Assembly (NCBI RefSeq): GCF_000967545.1 | Contig: NZ_JXXV01000025.1 | Location: forward strand, 164,289-228,288 | Direction of reading: 5' to 3' | Source: Vibrio galatheae | GTDB taxonomy: Bacteria; Pseudomonadota; Gammaproteobacteria; Enterobacterales; Vibrionaceae | DNA: 64,000 nucleotides | Shown here: positions 9,739 through 19,083 of the stretch, one piece after another | How the letters are laid out: each line of letters starts with the position of its first letter | Numbering within the stretch: the stretch's first letter is position 1 | Notes under the pieces: generated by a model | What the model saw: only the letters and a program-made list of their open reading frames with translations | Databases searched by the model: none | Told to the model about the DNA's origin: nothing | Made by a program: the position numbers and the translations under genes

Positions 9739-10205
9739 TGGGGGCCAGTGTGAAACCAGCCGCACGTCGTAATGCACGTCGATTCGCTCTACAAGCGATC
9801 TACTCTTGGCAAATTACTAAAGAAAATGTTGCTACTATTGAAGAGCAATTTTTGTCAGGTGGTAAGTATGATGAAGAAGAGCATCATGCATCAGAGCCTG
9901 CGCTTTCTAGTCCAGACACAGACGTTGCGTACTTCCGTGACCTACTAACAGGTGTTGTGCTAAGTCACACAGAGCTAGATAGTAAGATTCGTCCATACAC
10001 AGCGCGTCCAATGCAAGATTTGGACATGATGGAGCTGGCCTTGCTTCGTCTTGCTATGTATGAAATGACACGTCGTGAAGACGTACCTTACAAAGTGGTC
10101 ATCAACGAAGCGATTGAACTTGCTAAAGTTTTCGCCGCAGAAGATAGCCACAAATTCGTCAATGGTGTGCTAGATAAAGCCGCACCTCACGTACGTAAGA
10201 AGTAA
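9738..10205 (+). CDS. nusB: Transcription antitermination factor NusB
   Basis: 155 residues. NusB with NusE (S10) binds boxA RNA and supports antitermination on rRNA operons. All-helical family pattern is visible: [12 protein letters not shown] near the N-terminus, [17 protein letters not shown] and the C-terminal [22 protein letters not shown]. Its ATG overlaps the ribH stop by one base, implying translational coupling. A GTG four codons later is an alternative start. It is followed by a strong terminator, splitting it from thiL. Confidence 0.97.
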   Translation: MGASVKPAARRNARRFALQAIYSWQITKENVATIEEQFLSGGKYDEEEHHASEPALSSPDTDVAYFRDLLTGVVLSHTELDSKIRPYTARPMQDLDMMELALLRLAMYEMTRREDVPYKVVINEAIELAKVFAAEDSHKFVNGVLDKAAPHVRKK

Positions 10206-10220
10206 TCAGACGAGATGATT

Positions 10221-10248
10221 AAAAGGTCAGCATTTGCTGACCTTTTTT
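10221..10248 (+). terminator. Terminator after nusB
   Basis: 11-bp stem AAAAGGTCAGC / GCTGACCTTTT with loop ATTT and a six-T run. It is only 29 bp before thiL, so thiL needs read-through or a very compact promoter. Confidence 0.85.
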
Positions 10249-10276
10249 ATGAGCTAAAATAACTCAGAAAAAAGAT

Positions 10277-11242
10277 ATGTCAGGCGAGTTTAATTTAATC
10301 GAGAAATATTTTGTTGGTCGCCAGAATCAGCGCAAAGATGTCTTGCTTGCTGCGGGAGATGATTGTGCGCTAGTACAAGTCCCAACCAACCTTTCTGTTG
10401 CCATCAGTACCGATACACTTGTGGCGGGAACTCATTTTCTTGCTAGCGCCGACCCTGCTTGGGTGGCACACAAGGCGTTAGTGTCAAATATTAGTGACTT
10501 GGCCGCGATGGGAGCCACTCCAGCTTGGGTTTCTTTGGCTCTAACTATGCCAGAGCCTAATGAAGTATGGTTGGCTCCGTTTTGTGATGCGTTTTTCAAA
10601 TTGGCAGATTATTACGGAATTCAACTTATTGGTGGCGATACAACCAAAGGGTCATTGAGCTTAACCTTAACCGTGCAAGGGTTAGTTGACCCTATAAAAG
10701 CGCTACGCCGCAACGGGGCACAAGTGGGGGATTGGGTCTACGTGACAGGCAGTTTAGGCGATAGTAAGGCTGGACTGGATGTCATCCTTGATGCGAACCT
10801 AGCAAACAAACCTTATGCGCAAGAGCTTGAAAAAAGGCATTATCTAGCAACGCCAAGGGTGCTGGTCGGCCAAGCTCTACTCGGTCTCGCAAGTTCTGCC
10901 ATCGATATTTCTGATGGCCTGATCTCTGATATCAAACATATTTTGCAACGCTCACAAGTAGGCGTTAGCCTAGATGTATCTAAGTTGCCAATCTCCAACG
11001 AGTTGATTCAATTTTTGGGTTCTCGTAGCAAGGCGCAGCAATATGCGCTGACGAGTGGAGAAGAGTACGAGCTCTGCTTCACTGCTCCTGAACAAAACAA
11101 AGGCTCGCTGGATAGCGCACTGAGTCACTGTGGAGCAAGTATCACTTGTATTGGTCAGATTCGGCCGCAAGGAACATTTGATTTACACAGCAACAGCCAA
11201 CCCGTAAATTGGGATTTGAGCGGCTACGATCACTTTAAATAG
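10277..11242 (+). CDS. thiL: Thiamine-monophosphate kinase
   Basis: Phosphorylates thiamine monophosphate to the active cofactor thiamine pyrophosphate using ATP. 321 residues of the PurM/ThiL fold. Recognisable segments are GDDCALV near 27, STDTLVAGTHF, the SNISDLAAMGATP block (about 72-84), GGDTTKG and the later DISDGLISD. pgpA follows after 12 bp. No thiamine riboswitch was seen upstream, in line with its salvage/housekeeping role. Confidence 0.96.
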   Translation: MSGEFNLIEKYFVGRQNQRKDVLLAAGDDCALVQVPTNLSVAISTDTLVAGTHFLASADPAWVAHKALVSNISDLAAMGATPAWVSLALTMPEPNEVWLAPFCDAFFKLADYYGIQLIGGDTTKGSLSLTLTVQGLVDPIKALRRNGAQVGDWVYVTGSLGDSKAGLDVILDANLANKPYAQELEKRHYLATPRVLVGQALLGLASSAIDISDGLISDIKHILQRSQVGVSLDVSKLPISNELIQFLGSRSKAQQYALTSGEEYELCFTAPEQNKGSLDSALSHCGASITCIGQIRPQGTFDLHSNSQPVNWDLSGYDHFK

Positions 11243-11254
11243 ACAGCACCTATT

Positions 11255-11758
11255 ATGACCAACCCTTTATCACTTATCTCTTTAAAAAATCCATGGCACT
11301 TGTTAGCTACCGGATTTGGTAGTGGATTGTCGCCTGTGGTACCCGGCACTATGGGAACATTAGCCTCGATTCCATTTTACTTACTTTTGGTTCAATTGCC
11401 GTTGTCGCTGTATATCATTGCCGTGATCGTAGCTTGCTTGGTTGGAATTAAAATCTGCCAAGTGACTTCTGATGACATGGGGGTGCATGATCACGGCTCG
11501 ATAGTCTGGGATGAGTTTGCCGGCTTCTGGATCACCATGTTAGTGGTGCCGTTACTTAACCTTTCTAGTGCCGATTGGAAGTGGTTGCTGACTGGATTTG
11601 TGTTATTTCGCTTCTTTGATATGGTCAAACCATGGCCGATTGGTTGGTTGGATAAACGGGTTCATGGCGGTTTAGGGATCATGGTTGATGATATTGTGGC
11701 TGGCGTGATGGCGGCGATTTCTTTATACCTAGTAGGTCGCTACGCTGGCTGGTTGTGA
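11255..11758 (+). CDS. pgpA: Phosphatidylglycerophosphatase A
   Basis: Inner-membrane enzyme that removes phosphate from phosphatidylglycerol phosphate to make phosphatidylglycerol. 167 residues, typical length, with the family-defining GFGSGLSPVVPGTMGTLA near the N-terminus, then DDMGVHDHGSIVWDEFAG, and FFDMVKPWPI followed by a C-terminal membrane helix. About three to four hydrophobic segments. It closes the nrdR-rib-nusB-thiL cluster, facing convergent minus-strand genes. Confidence 0.95.
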   Translation: MTNPLSLISLKNPWHLLATGFGSGLSPVVPGTMGTLASIPFYLLLVQLPLSLYIIAVIVACLVGIKICQVTSDDMGVHDHGSIVWDEFAGFWITMLVVPLLNLSSADWKWLLTGFVLFRFFDMVKPWPIGWLDKRVHGGLGIMVDDIVAGVMAAISLYLVGRYAGWL

Positions 11759-11799
11759 CTGTTCGAATGGAATGAGTTCACTATCTAAATTTAAAACAA

Positions 11800-11826
11800 A
11801 AGGGCTGGCGTTTATCGCCAGCCCTT
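11800..11826. terminator. Hairpin between convergent pgpA and DUF3461 gene
   Basis: Perfect 11-bp stem AAGGGCTGGCG / CGCCAGCCCTT with loop TTTAT, lying 15 bases past the DUF3461 stop and 41 past pgpA. An A-rich left flank (AAAACAAAA) gives T-rich RNA for the minus-strand gene, so it most likely terminates that gene and perhaps both. Confidence 0.7.
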
Positions 11827-11841
11827 GCAGTTTATTACTTG

Positions 11842-12225
11842 TTACTTAAGTTTTTCTAAATCCGCTTCGATTTCAGCAATCTTACTTGAGACCACTTTCT
11901 CAAGATGGCGTAAATCAGACAAAATCTTCTGCTTAACATCCACCTCAACAATCGTTGCTGGCTTGGTGAGTTTGTTTAACTCATCAATAACAAGGGTAAG
12001 GTTGCGATTGATTTCGGTGACTTCTTTGTATTTGTGGCTACCACTATCGACAAGCACATTTTTGACCTGTCGCGGGTACTTAAACTTGACGCTTTTCGCA
12101 AACAGCTCACCTTTCTGTTTATGAAAATAGATTTTTAACACATCCTTGTGCGCTTCTTGACGAAGGGAATAGCGCTCAATCTGTTTAGGATCATGAATAC
12201 CTAAACCTGTGAGGTGTGGATACAT
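11842..12225 (-). CDS. yaeH: UPF0325/DUF3461 protein, YaeH-like
   Basis: 127 residues of unknown function. It aligns from end to end with E. coli YaeH: an N-terminal [13 protein letters not shown] segment, [24 protein letters not shown] in the middle, and a charged C-terminal helix [26 protein letters not shown] that looks like a coiled coil. No signal peptide or membrane segment. It lies downstream of glnD and map, as yaeH does in E. coli (where dapD is also present), so association with that neighbourhood is conserved, but a role in nitrogen control is not shown. Confidence 0.9.
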   Translation of the reverse strand: MYPHLTGLGIHDPKQIERYSLRQEAHKDVLKIYFHKQKGELFAKSVKFKYPRQVKNVLVDSGSHKYKEVTEINRNLTLVIDELNKLTKPATIVEVDVKQKILSDLRHLEKVVSSKIAEIEADLEKLK

Positions 12226-12363
12226 AGGCTACCTCTATTGTGTTGCGGTAATTATCCCTACCAACCTGAGTAGGGAATAAACAATTCAATAATAATGTAG
12301 CAGTCTATGATCGTGGTAGACAGCGCTTTTTTTACCAAGTTAGCAACTTGTGGTCGAGATCGC

Positions 12364-14985
12364 TTAAGGTGCTAGTTCTGCGACGTTTTTTATTAGCTTT
12401 TCTCGAAGCTCTAGCTGTTCTTCTTCACTTAATCGCCCACCATTTTCACTAGTGATAATGAACAAATCTTCTGCTCGTTCACCAATGGTAGTGATTTTCG
12501 CGGCGTGGAGGTGGACACCTGAGTCGGCAAAAGTCGCCCCGACGGTGGCAAGCAATCCTGGTGTATCAAGTGCAACAAACTCAAGTAAGGTGCGCTTTTT
12601 ACTTTTGGTTGGTAAGAAGTCGACCTTCGTTTTTACTTTGAAATGCTGCAAATTACGCGGAGCACGGCGAGTTTTGATCTTGGTTGGTCGCCCATCTTCT
12701 AATACATGAACAAGATGTTTGATGACCGCCTTATGACGGTTTTCGTCAACGACGTCGCCATTTTGATCAAGCACCATAAAGGTATCGAGCACGTAGCCAT
12801 CTTTACTGGTCATGACTTGTGCGTCATGTACGTTAAAGTTACGTCGGTCAAGTTCAGCAACAACGGTAGCAAATAGCGCGTGTTGGTCTTTACTGTAGAC
12901 AAACACTTCGGTGCCACCTCGCGTGGCTTTCTTTGAGATCAAAATCAGCGGCTGGGAGTGATCTTCATGGCGCAACAGATGCGCGCAGTGCCAGGCAATC
13001 TGTTTGTGACTATGACGTAAGAAGTAATCAGCCTTAAACCGCTGCCAAAGTACTTCGATTTCTCGTGCGGTAAAGCCCTCTTTTCTCAATAGCGCTGAGG
13101 CCAACTGTTGGTTGTGGCGAATACGTTCTCTGACATCAACTGGGTTTTCTAGACCACGGCGCAGTGCACGCTGAGTCGAGTAGAACAACTCAGCCAGTAA
13201 GGTGCGTTTCCAGCTATTCCAAAGTTCTGGGTTGGTAGCACAGATATCGGCCACCGTCAGGCAGACCAAGTATTCTAAATACTCTTCATCACGTACCTGC
13301 TTGGCAAATTCAGTAATCACTTCAGGGTCGTAGATATCTCGTCTTTGGGCGGTTACTGACATAAGCAAGTGATGTCTGACTAACCATGAGACGAGCTTCG
13401 CTTCAGGCTTAGATAAACCATGTTCGATGCAGAAATCATAGGCTTCACTTTCACCAATCACGGAATGGTCACCGCCTCGCCCTTTGCCAATGTCATGGAA
13501 AATGGCCGCAATGATCAACAGCTCTTTCTTTTGAATCCGCGGGTATATTTCACAGCAGATTGGGTGTTTGCCATGATTGTTCGGATCATTGAAGGTGTTG
13601 ATGTGTTTTAACAGGCGAACACTGTGCTCATCAACCGTGTAGACGTGGAACAGATCAAACTGCATCTGACCAACAATTTGGCTCCATTGCGGAAGGTAGG
13701 CCGCCAGAACGCCGAGTTTATGCATTAAGCTAAAGGCTTTGTGTAACGCGTTCGGGTGGCGACAAAGATCAAGAAACTTCTCTCTTGCTGCTGGGATGGT
13801 GTGGAGGAATTTATTGAGCCTGCGACGAGCGGTGCGCAACTGGCGCATGGTTGGCGGCGCTACGCCTTCAATGGTTGAATCATTGGCGATGTGTAAAAAC
13901 ATATCCAGAATCGTTTCCGGACGCGCTTGGAACAGGGCAGGTTTACGCGCTTCAATAAGGTGGCCACGACGTTGGAAGTCGTCACTTAAAATGATCGGTT
14001 CGGCTTCGATACCATTATCGAGTATGGCTTGATCAAACAGTTTGAGCAGCATTTTATTCAGTTCAGCTACGCGGCGCAGCGTGCGGTAGAACTCTTTCAT
14101 CATCATCTCAACACCACGGTTGCCTTCACCAACGTAACCCAAGCTTTCCGCAACTTGCGATTGGTGAGCAAAGGTGAGTCGATTGTCGTATCGTTTTAGC
14201 TCGATATGCAGCGCAAAGCGGACGCGCCAAAGAAAATCTTGGCACTCGACCAGCTCGCGGTATTCAGCGTCAGTTAAAAAACCATATTGGCTCATTTCTA
14301 ACAGAGAAGTGGCACCAAAGTGACGACGAGCAATCCAACTTAGCGTATGAATATCTCGCAAGCCACCTGGAGTGGATTTGATGTCCGGCTCTAAGTTGTA
14401 AGTGGTATCGTGGTATCGCGCGTGGCGATCGCGTTGCTCTTGGATTTTGGCTTTGTAGAACACCTCACTTGGCCAAAATGACTCTGAGTGAATGACCATT
14501 TTGAGCTGGTGGAAGGTATCTTCGCAGCCGCACAGCAAACGAGCTTCCTGTAAATTGGTTGCGACGGTGAGATCTTCTTTTCCTATTGCGGCGCACTCAT
14601 CGACACTACGAACCGCATGACCAACTTCTAAGCGTAAGTCCCACAGTAAGGTAATAAACTCACTGACCTTTCCTTTTAGCGCATCAGGAAGTGCTTTTCT
14701 CGACACGATAAGAATGTCGATATCAGAGAGAGGATGCAGTTCACCACGGCCGTAGCCACCAACCGCAACTAAGCTGATATTGGGTAAACTAGCAAAGCCA
14801 AAGTGTTGCCAAAGTCGGTTAAGTAGCAAGTCGATATATTCAGCGCGTCCGAGTACTAAGTCGGTCACGGGATGATGATTGAGAAACTCTTGCTTCTGAG
14901 AGTTAGCGAAATGTTCGAGTTGTTTTTTTAATTCACTAATCGAAATTTGATTCTCTTCGAGAGTGAGAGGTGATTGAAAGGGCAT
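12364..14985 (-). CDS. glnD: Bifunctional PII uridylyltransferase/uridylyl-removing enzyme
   Basis: Primary glutamine sensor: uridylylates PII proteins when nitrogen is limiting and deuridylylates them when glutamine is high. 873 residues. The nucleotidyltransferase motif GGYGRGELHPLSDID (76-90, metal ligands D88 and D90) heads the protein. An HD hydrolase domain with FHDIGKGRGGDHS lies near residue 495, and two ACT domains that bind glutamine fill the last 170 residues (DRRNFNVHDAQV; LDTPGLLATVGATFADSGV). Its substrate GlnB is encoded at 37608-37946 in this window with the target tyrosine intact. Confidence 0.97.
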   Translation of the reverse strand: MPFQSPLTLEENQISISELKKQLEHFANSQKQEFLNHHPVTDLVLGRAEYIDLLLNRLWQHFGFASLPNISLVAVGGYGRGELHPLSDIDILIVSRKALPDALKGKVSEFITLLWDLRLEVGHAVRSVDECAAIGKEDLTVATNLQEARLLCGCEDTFHQLKMVIHSESFWPSEVFYKAKIQEQRDRHARYHDTTYNLEPDIKSTPGGLRDIHTLSWIARRHFGATSLLEMSQYGFLTDAEYRELVECQDFLWRVRFALHIELKRYDNRLTFAHQSQVAESLGYVGEGNRGVEMMMKEFYRTLRRVAELNKMLLKLFDQAILDNGIEAEPIILSDDFQRRGHLIEARKPALFQARPETILDMFLHIANDSTIEGVAPPTMRQLRTARRRLNKFLHTIPAAREKFLDLCRHPNALHKAFSLMHKLGVLAAYLPQWSQIVGQMQFDLFHVYTVDEHSVRLLKHINTFNDPNNHGKHPICCEIYPRIQKKELLIIAAIFHDIGKGRGGDHSVIGESEAYDFCIEHGLSKPEAKLVSWLVRHHLLMSVTAQRRDIYDPEVITEFAKQVRDEEYLEYLVCLTVADICATNPELWNSWKRTLLAELFYSTQRALRRGLENPVDVRERIRHNQQLASALLRKEGFTAREIEVLWQRFKADYFLRHSHKQIAWHCAHLLRHEDHSQPLILISKKATRGGTEVFVYSKDQHALFATVVAELDRRNFNVHDAQVMTSKDGYVLDTFMVLDQNGDVVDENRHKAVIKHLVHVLEDGRPTKIKTRRAPRNLQHFKVKTKVDFLPTKSKKRTLLEFVALDTPGLLATVGATFADSGVHLHAAKITTIGERAEDLFIITSENGGRLSEEEQLELREKLIKNVAELAP

Positions 14986-15045
14986 ACAGCGAATCCATGC
15001 AAAATAGTCCTATTGAGAACTAATCTATCAAAATGGCGTCAATAA

Positions 15046-15077
15046 AAAAATATCCCCGTCGAGGCGGGGATATTTTT
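15046..15077 (-). terminator. Terminator of map
   Basis: 13-bp stem AAAAATATCCCCG / CGGGGATATTTTT with a 6-base loop, 15 bp past the map stop. It lies between map and glnD, so glnD probably has its own promoter in the about 60 bp beyond it. A and T runs on both sides make it usable in both directions. Confidence 0.8.
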
Positions 15078-15091
15078 AATGACTTGTTGGG

Positions 15092-15970
15092 TTACGCGTT
15101 ATTCATCATGCGCGGAATTGTGTCATCGCTACGCAGTGTTAGCACTTCACAACCTGTGCTGGTCACGAGAATGGTATGTTCGTACTGCGCCGACTTTTTG
15201 CCATCGCCAGTATAGACAGTCCAATCATCTTCGGCATCAACTGTCACGCCAAACTTACCAGCGTTGATCATTGGCTCAATGGTAAAACACATGCCTTCTT
15301 TAAGTACGCGGCGATCATTGTTTTTGTAGTGTACAATTTGGGGTTCTTCATGGAACTCATTGCCGATACCGTGACCGCAGAAATCTTTCACAATGGAGAA
15401 CTTATTGCGTGGATTCTTTTTGTTGTTCTCTTTGATGTACTTTTCTATCGCGGTACCGATATCACCAACGGTTGCGCCTGGTTTGACTTTACGCATACCG
15501 ACATAAAGTGCTTCTTGAGTCACCATGCATAGGCGCTTATCTGCTGGAGAAACATCACCAACAAAGAACATCTTAGAAGTATCACCATGATAACCTTCAG
15601 GGCGCACGCTGAGGTCTGCGCCTGCTTGATTTGGAATGATCACCGTGATGTCGACATTGATGATGTCACCACTTTTCAGTACAGCAGGTTTTACTTGACC
15701 GTTGCTGCCCACTTCATCGGCCGAGGCTGGGATGCCGTGACAAACAATGTGGTTGATAGAGGTACAAATTGACTTTGGAAATCCGTGGTAATCAAGTGGT
15801 GCAGAGTAAGCGCCTTTTTCAATACCGTAATCGTGACAGATTTGGTTGAGCTCGTCGGTTGTCACCCCTTCTTTAATATGGGGTTCGATCATCTCTAGGA
15901 TCTCTGCGGCCAAAGCGCCCGCGAGTCGCATACGTTCGATTTCTTCAGCAGTTTTAATCTTGATTGACAT
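15092..15970 (-). CDS. map: Methionine aminopeptidase, type I
   Basis: Removes the initiator methionine from new proteins. 292 residues; the metal-binding pita-bread fold is evident with GDIINVDIT, YHGDTSKMF, CGHGIGNEFHEEP, EGMCFTIEPM and the C-terminal YEHTILVT, which carry the Asp, Asp, His, Glu and Glu ligands. It is somewhat longer than E. coli Map (264) mainly because of an insert IIPNQAGADLSVRPEG after the first metal strand and a longer C-terminus; the insert is in frame. Divergent from rpsB, as in E. coli. Confidence 0.97.
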   Translation of the reverse strand: MSIKIKTAEEIERMRLAGALAAEILEMIEPHIKEGVTTDELNQICHDYGIEKGAYSAPLDYHGFPKSICTSINHIVCHGIPASADEVGSNGQVKPAVLKSGDIINVDITVIIPNQAGADLSVRPEGYHGDTSKMFFVGDVSPADKRLCMVTQEALYVGMRKVKPGATVGDIGTAIEKYIKENNKKNPRNKFSIVKDFCGHGIGNEFHEEPQIVHYKNNDRRVLKEGMCFTIEPMINAGKFGVTVDAEDDWTVYTGDGKKSAQYEHTILVTSTGCEVLTLRSDDTIPRMMNNA

Positions 15971-16041
15971 TGGCTTTCTCTACTTAATTGGCTTGCACTT
16001 CAGAGTGCGAATGGGCGCATTCTAGCAGGAACCTCTCATAA

Positions 16042-16056
16042 TGAGAATGATTCTTC
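16042..16056. promoter_or_regulatory. Possible Fur box
   Basis: TGAGAATGATTCTTC contains the perfect 5-1-5 inverted repeat AGAAT-G-ATTCT, and the surrounding 19 bases match the classical Fur box at 14 positions. It is roughly 70 bp from both the map start and the rpsB promoter. Iron control of either gene is not established; a chance match is possible. Confidence 0.3.
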
Positions 16057-16112
16057 TAGCACTTACGCTGTGGTAGTAAGGGAGATTCCGATTGCTGTCG
16101 CTGTTTTTTTAC

Positions 16113-16142
16113 TAGCCATATAGGGCAAAAATATGGTATAAA
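16113..16142 (+). promoter_or_regulatory. rpsB promoter
   Basis: TAGCCA, 18-bp spacer, TATAAA, followed at once by the GC-rich discriminator GCGCGCC. Such discriminators mark stringently controlled ribosomal promoters. Confidence 0.55.
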
Positions 16143-16229
16143 GCGCGCCGGAAATGTGGTCAGTTCTCTCTGCTTGGTTAAACTTAGTGGCGAAGCTGGT
16201 TACTTCCAACTTACTTATATCTTTAAATC

Positions 16230-16322
16230 ACACACATTCCGTCACATATTCCGGGGTGCTGGGCAGAAGCCTAGTCGGAGTTATGGGGGATGTGGAGGCC
16301 TAACCCCATAGAGGATTTTAAA
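16230..16322 (+). ncRNA. Structured rpsB mRNA leader (S2 autoregulatory type)
   Basis: The leader contains two hairpins: CTGGGC-AGAA-GCCTAG (16259-16274) and TATGGGG/CCCCATA (16282-16288 with 16304-16310). The second directly abuts the GAGG ribosome-binding site at 16311. In gamma-proteobacteria the rpsB leader is known to be a conserved target for autorepression of rpsB-tsf by S2; the arrangement here fits that. Confidence 0.7.
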
Positions 16323-17051
16323 ATGGCAACTGTATCAATGCGCGATATGCTGAAAGCTGGTGTTCACTTCGGTCACCAAACTCGTTACTGGAACCCAAAA
16401 ATGAAGCCATTCATCTTTGGTGCTCGTAACCGCGTTCACATCATCAACCTAGAAAAAACTGTACCAATGTTCAACGAAGCTCTAGCTGAACTAGCTAAAG
16501 TTGGTGAGAAAAAAGGTAAAGTTCTTTTCGTAGGTACTAAACGCGCTGCATCTGAAGCTGTTAAAGAAGCTGCTATCGCAAGCAACCAGTACTACGTAAA
16601 CAACCGCTGGTTAGGCGGCATGCTTACTAACTACAAAACTGTTCGTCAATCAATCAAGCGTCTAAAAGATCTTGAAGCTCAAGCTCAAGACGGTACTTTT
16701 GACAAACTAACTAAGAAAGAAGCTCTAATGCGTACTCGTGAAATGGAGAAGCTAGAGAAATCTCTTGGTGGTATCAAAGACATGGGCGGTCTTCCAGACG
16801 CGCTATTCGTAATCGATGCTGATCACGAACACATTGCGATTAAAGAAGCAAACAACCTAGGTATTCCAGTTTACGCTGTGGTAGATACTAACTCTAACCC
16901 TGACGGCGTTGACTACATCATCCCAGGTAACGACGATGCGATCCGTGCAGTACAACTGTACCTAAACGCAGCGGCGACTTCAGTAACTGAAGGCCGTAAC
17001 AAAGACGTTGCGGCAGTAGCTGACAAAGACGGTTTCGTAGAAGCTGAATAA
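16323..17051 (+). CDS. rpsB: 30S ribosomal protein S2
   Basis: 242 residues from the ATG at 16323, chosen because [20 protein letters not shown] is the universal N-terminus and GAGG sits 8 bases before it; an in-frame ATG at 16290 lies inside the structured leader. The protein binds late to the small subunit near the platform and is needed for S1 binding. [11 protein letters not shown] and the [19 protein letters not shown] segment are signature S2 sequences. Codon use is strongly biased towards highly expressed codons. It forms an operon with tsf through a partial terminator. Confidence 0.98.
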   Translation: MATVSMRDMLKAGVHFGHQTRYWNPKMKPFIFGARNRVHIINLEKTVPMFNEALAELAKVGEKKGKVLFVGTKRAASEAVKEAAIASNQYYVNNRWLGGMLTNYKTVRQSIKRLKDLEAQAQDGTFDKLTKKEALMRTREMEKLEKSLGGIKDMGGLPDALFVIDADHEHIAIKEANNLGIPVYAVVDTNSNPDGVDYIIPGNDDAIRAVQLYLNAAATSVTEGRNKDVAAVADKDGFVEAE

Positions 17052-17120
17052 TAGCGGCTCCGAGTCACACTTAGCTTATGTGCAATCCAGTTGTAGCATA
17101 AACTGAGTTATAGTTATCAG

Positions 17121-17152
17121 CAGGGGCCGAAAATGTAGGCCCCTGTTTTTTA
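17121..17152 (+). terminator. rpsB-tsf intercistronic attenuator
   Basis: 8-bp G+C-rich stem CAGGGGCC / GGCCCCTG with a 9-base loop and a T run, placed 31 bp before tsf. A leaky terminator here would lower tsf relative to rpsB, as known for E. coli. Confidence 0.8.
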
Positions 17153-17182
17153 CCAAATCCAGAATCAACTGAGGAATAGAGA

Positions 17183-18028
17183 ATGGCAACTGTAACTGCT
17201 GCTCTAGTTAAAGAACTTCGCGAGCGCACTGGCGCTGGCATGATGGAATGTAAAAAAGCGCTTGTTGAAGCAAACGCTGACATCGAACTAGCAATCGAAA
17301 ACATGCGTAAGTCAGGTGCTGCTAAAGCTGCTAAGAAAGCAGGTAACGTAGCTGCTGAAGGCGCAATCATCATCAAAGAAGAAAACGGCTCTGCTGTTCT
17401 TCTTGAAGTTAACTGCCAAACTGACTTCGTTGCTAAAGACGGTAACTTCACTGCATTTGCAGATAAAGTAGCGGCTGACGCACTAGCGACTAAAGTTTCT
17501 GTTGAAGAGCTAGTAGCTAAATTCGAAGAAGAGCGTGTTGCTCTTGTTGCTAAGATCGGTGAAAACATCAACATCCGTCGCGTTCAATATGTTGAAGGCA
17601 CAGCACTAGCATCTTACCGTCACGGCGAGAAGATCGGTGTAGTTGTTGCTGGTGAAGGCGATGCTGAAACTCTTAAGCACGTTGCTATGCACGTTGCAGC
17701 TTCTAAGCCAGAGTACGTGAACCCAGAAGACGTACCAGCTGACGTAGTGGCTAAAGAGAAAGAAGTTCAAGTTGAAATCGCTATGAACGAAGGCAAGCCA
17801 CAAGAGATCGCAGAGAAAATGGTTATCGGCCGCATGAAGAAATTCACTGGCGAAATCTCTCTAACTGGTCAAGCGTTCATCATGGAGCCGAAGAAAACTG
17901 TTGGCGATATGCTGAAAGAAAAAGGCGCTTCTGTTGCTACATTCGTTCGCCTAGAAGTAGGTGAAGGTATCGAGAAAGCAGCAGAAATGAGCTTCGCTGA
18001 AGAAGTTGCTGCAGCTCAAAAAGGTTAA
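17183..18028 (+). CDS. tsf: Elongation factor Ts
   Basis: Nucleotide exchange factor that releases GDP from EF-Tu. 281 residues: N-terminal UBA-like domain with [16 protein letters not shown] (12-27), then the TDFV motif at 80-83 which contacts EF-Tu, and two core repeats with a coiled-coil protrusion. GAGGAATAGAG provides the ribosome-binding site. Highly expressed codon usage like rpsB. Ends at a strong terminator before the pyrH leader. Confidence 0.98.
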   Translation: MATVTAALVKELRERTGAGMMECKKALVEANADIELAIENMRKSGAAKAAKKAGNVAAEGAIIIKEENGSAVLLEVNCQTDFVAKDGNFTAFADKVAADALATKVSVEELVAKFEEERVALVAKIGENINIRRVQYVEGTALASYRHGEKIGVVVAGEGDAETLKHVAMHVAASKPEYVNPEDVPADVVAKEKEVQVEIAMNEGKPQEIAEKMVIGRMKKFTGEISLTGQAFIMEPKKTVGDMLKEKGASVATFVRLEVGEGIEKAAEMSFAEEVAAAQKG

Positions 18029-18052
18029 TCCTTAGCGATACGCACAAAGTTT

Positions 18053-18080
18053 AGACCGTAGCCAAGGCTGCGGTCTTTTT
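18053..18080 (+). terminator. Terminator of rpsB-tsf
   Basis: 11-bp stem AGACCGTAGCC / GGCTGCGGTCT (one G-T pair) with a two-base gap in the loop, then five T residues. Confidence 0.8.
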
Positions 18081-18127
18081 ACGAATAAAGGCATAATTTT
18101 AGCCGTGATGAATAGGGACGAAAGTGC

Positions 18128-18193
18128 CTAGATGCTAGTACCTAGTTCTTAGAGTGAATTGCTCTCCTCTAGAAAGTAGGGTCTACTAACTAG
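18128..18193. repeat. CTAG heptad-repeat tract before pyrH
   Basis: CTAG occurs at 18128, 18135, 18142, 18169 and 18190. The first three are exactly 7 bases apart (CTAGATG, CTAGTAC, CTAGTTC), followed in register by TTAGAGT at 18149; the last two are 21 bases apart. AGAG...CTCT and flanking CTAG copies can pair into a hairpin (18142-18172). CTAG is generally rare in enterobacterial-type genomes. Function unknown; it may be an intergenic repeat family or a leader structure for pyrH. Confidence 0.6.
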
Positions 18194-18250
18194 ATACTTA
18201 TCTCTATCCATGACTGTTAATCAACAACTCTCTATTGGAAGGTAAACTCC

Positions 18251-18982
18251 ATGACTACGAACCCTAAACCAGCATATCAACGTATTCTACTAAAACTGAG
18301 TGGTGAAGCTCTTCAAGGTCCAGACGGTTTTGGTATTGATCCTGCGATCCTAGATCGTATGGCGCAAGAAGTTAAAGAACTTGTTGAACTGGGTGTTGAA
18401 GTCGGTGTTGTTATCGGTGGTGGTAACCTGTTCCGTGGTGCGGGTCTGGCTGAAGCCGGTATGAACCGCGTTGTTGGTGACCACATGGGTATGCTAGCAA
18501 CCGTGATGAATGGCTTGGCAATGCGTGATGCTCTGCATCGTGCTTATGTGAATGCGCGTGTTATGTCTGCTATTCCACTTACGGGTGTATGTGATGATTA
18601 CAACTGGGCAGACGCTATTCGCGAACTTCGTCAAGGCCGCGTAGTGATCTTCTCAGCAGGTACAGGCAACCCATTCTTCACAACGGATTCGGCAGCTTGC
18701 TTGCGCGGAATTGAAATCGAAGCTGACATCGTTCTAAAAGCCACGAAAGTTGACGGTGTATTTACCGCAGACCCAGTAGCAAACCCAGACGCAGAGCTGT
18801 ATGATAAGCTGACTTACGCAGAAGTTTTAGATAAAGAACTGAAAGTAATGGATTTGGCAGCATTTACACTGGCTCGTGACCACAAAATGCCAATCCGTGT
18901 ATTCAACATGAATAAGCCAGGCGCACTACGTCGCGTGGTAATGGGTGAAGCAGAAGGCACGCTAATCAGCGTAGCAGAGTAA
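18251..18982 (+). CDS. pyrH: UMP kinase
   Basis: Phosphorylates UMP to UDP; hexameric, activated by GTP and inhibited by UTP. 243 residues of the amino-acid-kinase fold. [13 protein letters not shown] near the N-terminus, GGGNLFRG (about 56-63), [19 protein letters not shown] loop (here [13 protein letters not shown]) and [13 protein letters not shown] are diagnostic. GGAAGG precedes the ATG. It lies between tsf and frr as in most bacteria, 222 bp after tsf, so it probably has its own promoter near the CTAG-rich tract. Confidence 0.98.
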   Translation: MTTNPKPAYQRILLKLSGEALQGPDGFGIDPAILDRMAQEVKELVELGVEVGVVIGGGNLFRGAGLAEAGMNRVVGDHMGMLATVMNGLAMRDALHRAYVNARVMSAIPLTGVCDDYNWADAIRELRQGRVVIFSAGTGNPFFTTDSAACLRGIEIEADIVLKATKVDGVFTADPVANPDAELYDKLTYAEVLDKELKVMDLAAFTLARDHKMPIRVFNMNKPGALRRVVMGEAEGTLISVAE

Positions 18983-18991
18983 TTCTTATCG

Positions 18992-19018
18992 CCGCAGCAC
19001 ACGTGAATTGTGTTGCGG
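18992..19018. other. Hairpin between pyrH and frr without T run
   Basis: 9-bp stem CCGCAGCAC / GTGTTGCGG (one G-T pair), loop ACGTGAATT. No T run follows, so it is more likely an mRNA-stabilising or attenuating element than a terminator. Confidence 0.45.
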
Positions 19019-19083
19019 TATTGCCTTTTGAAGATCCCCGATTAAGCTTTCTTCAAGAAAGATTTACACATTAAGGTGATATT

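Larger units (their letters stand above)
15971..16322. promoter_or_regulatory. Divergent map/rpsB control region
   Basis: 352 bp without a gene. It holds the start-side region of map, a Fur-like 15-mer at 16042-16056, the rpsB promoter at 16113-16142 and a structured rpsB leader from about 16230. No other open frame with coding character is visible. Confidence 0.7.
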
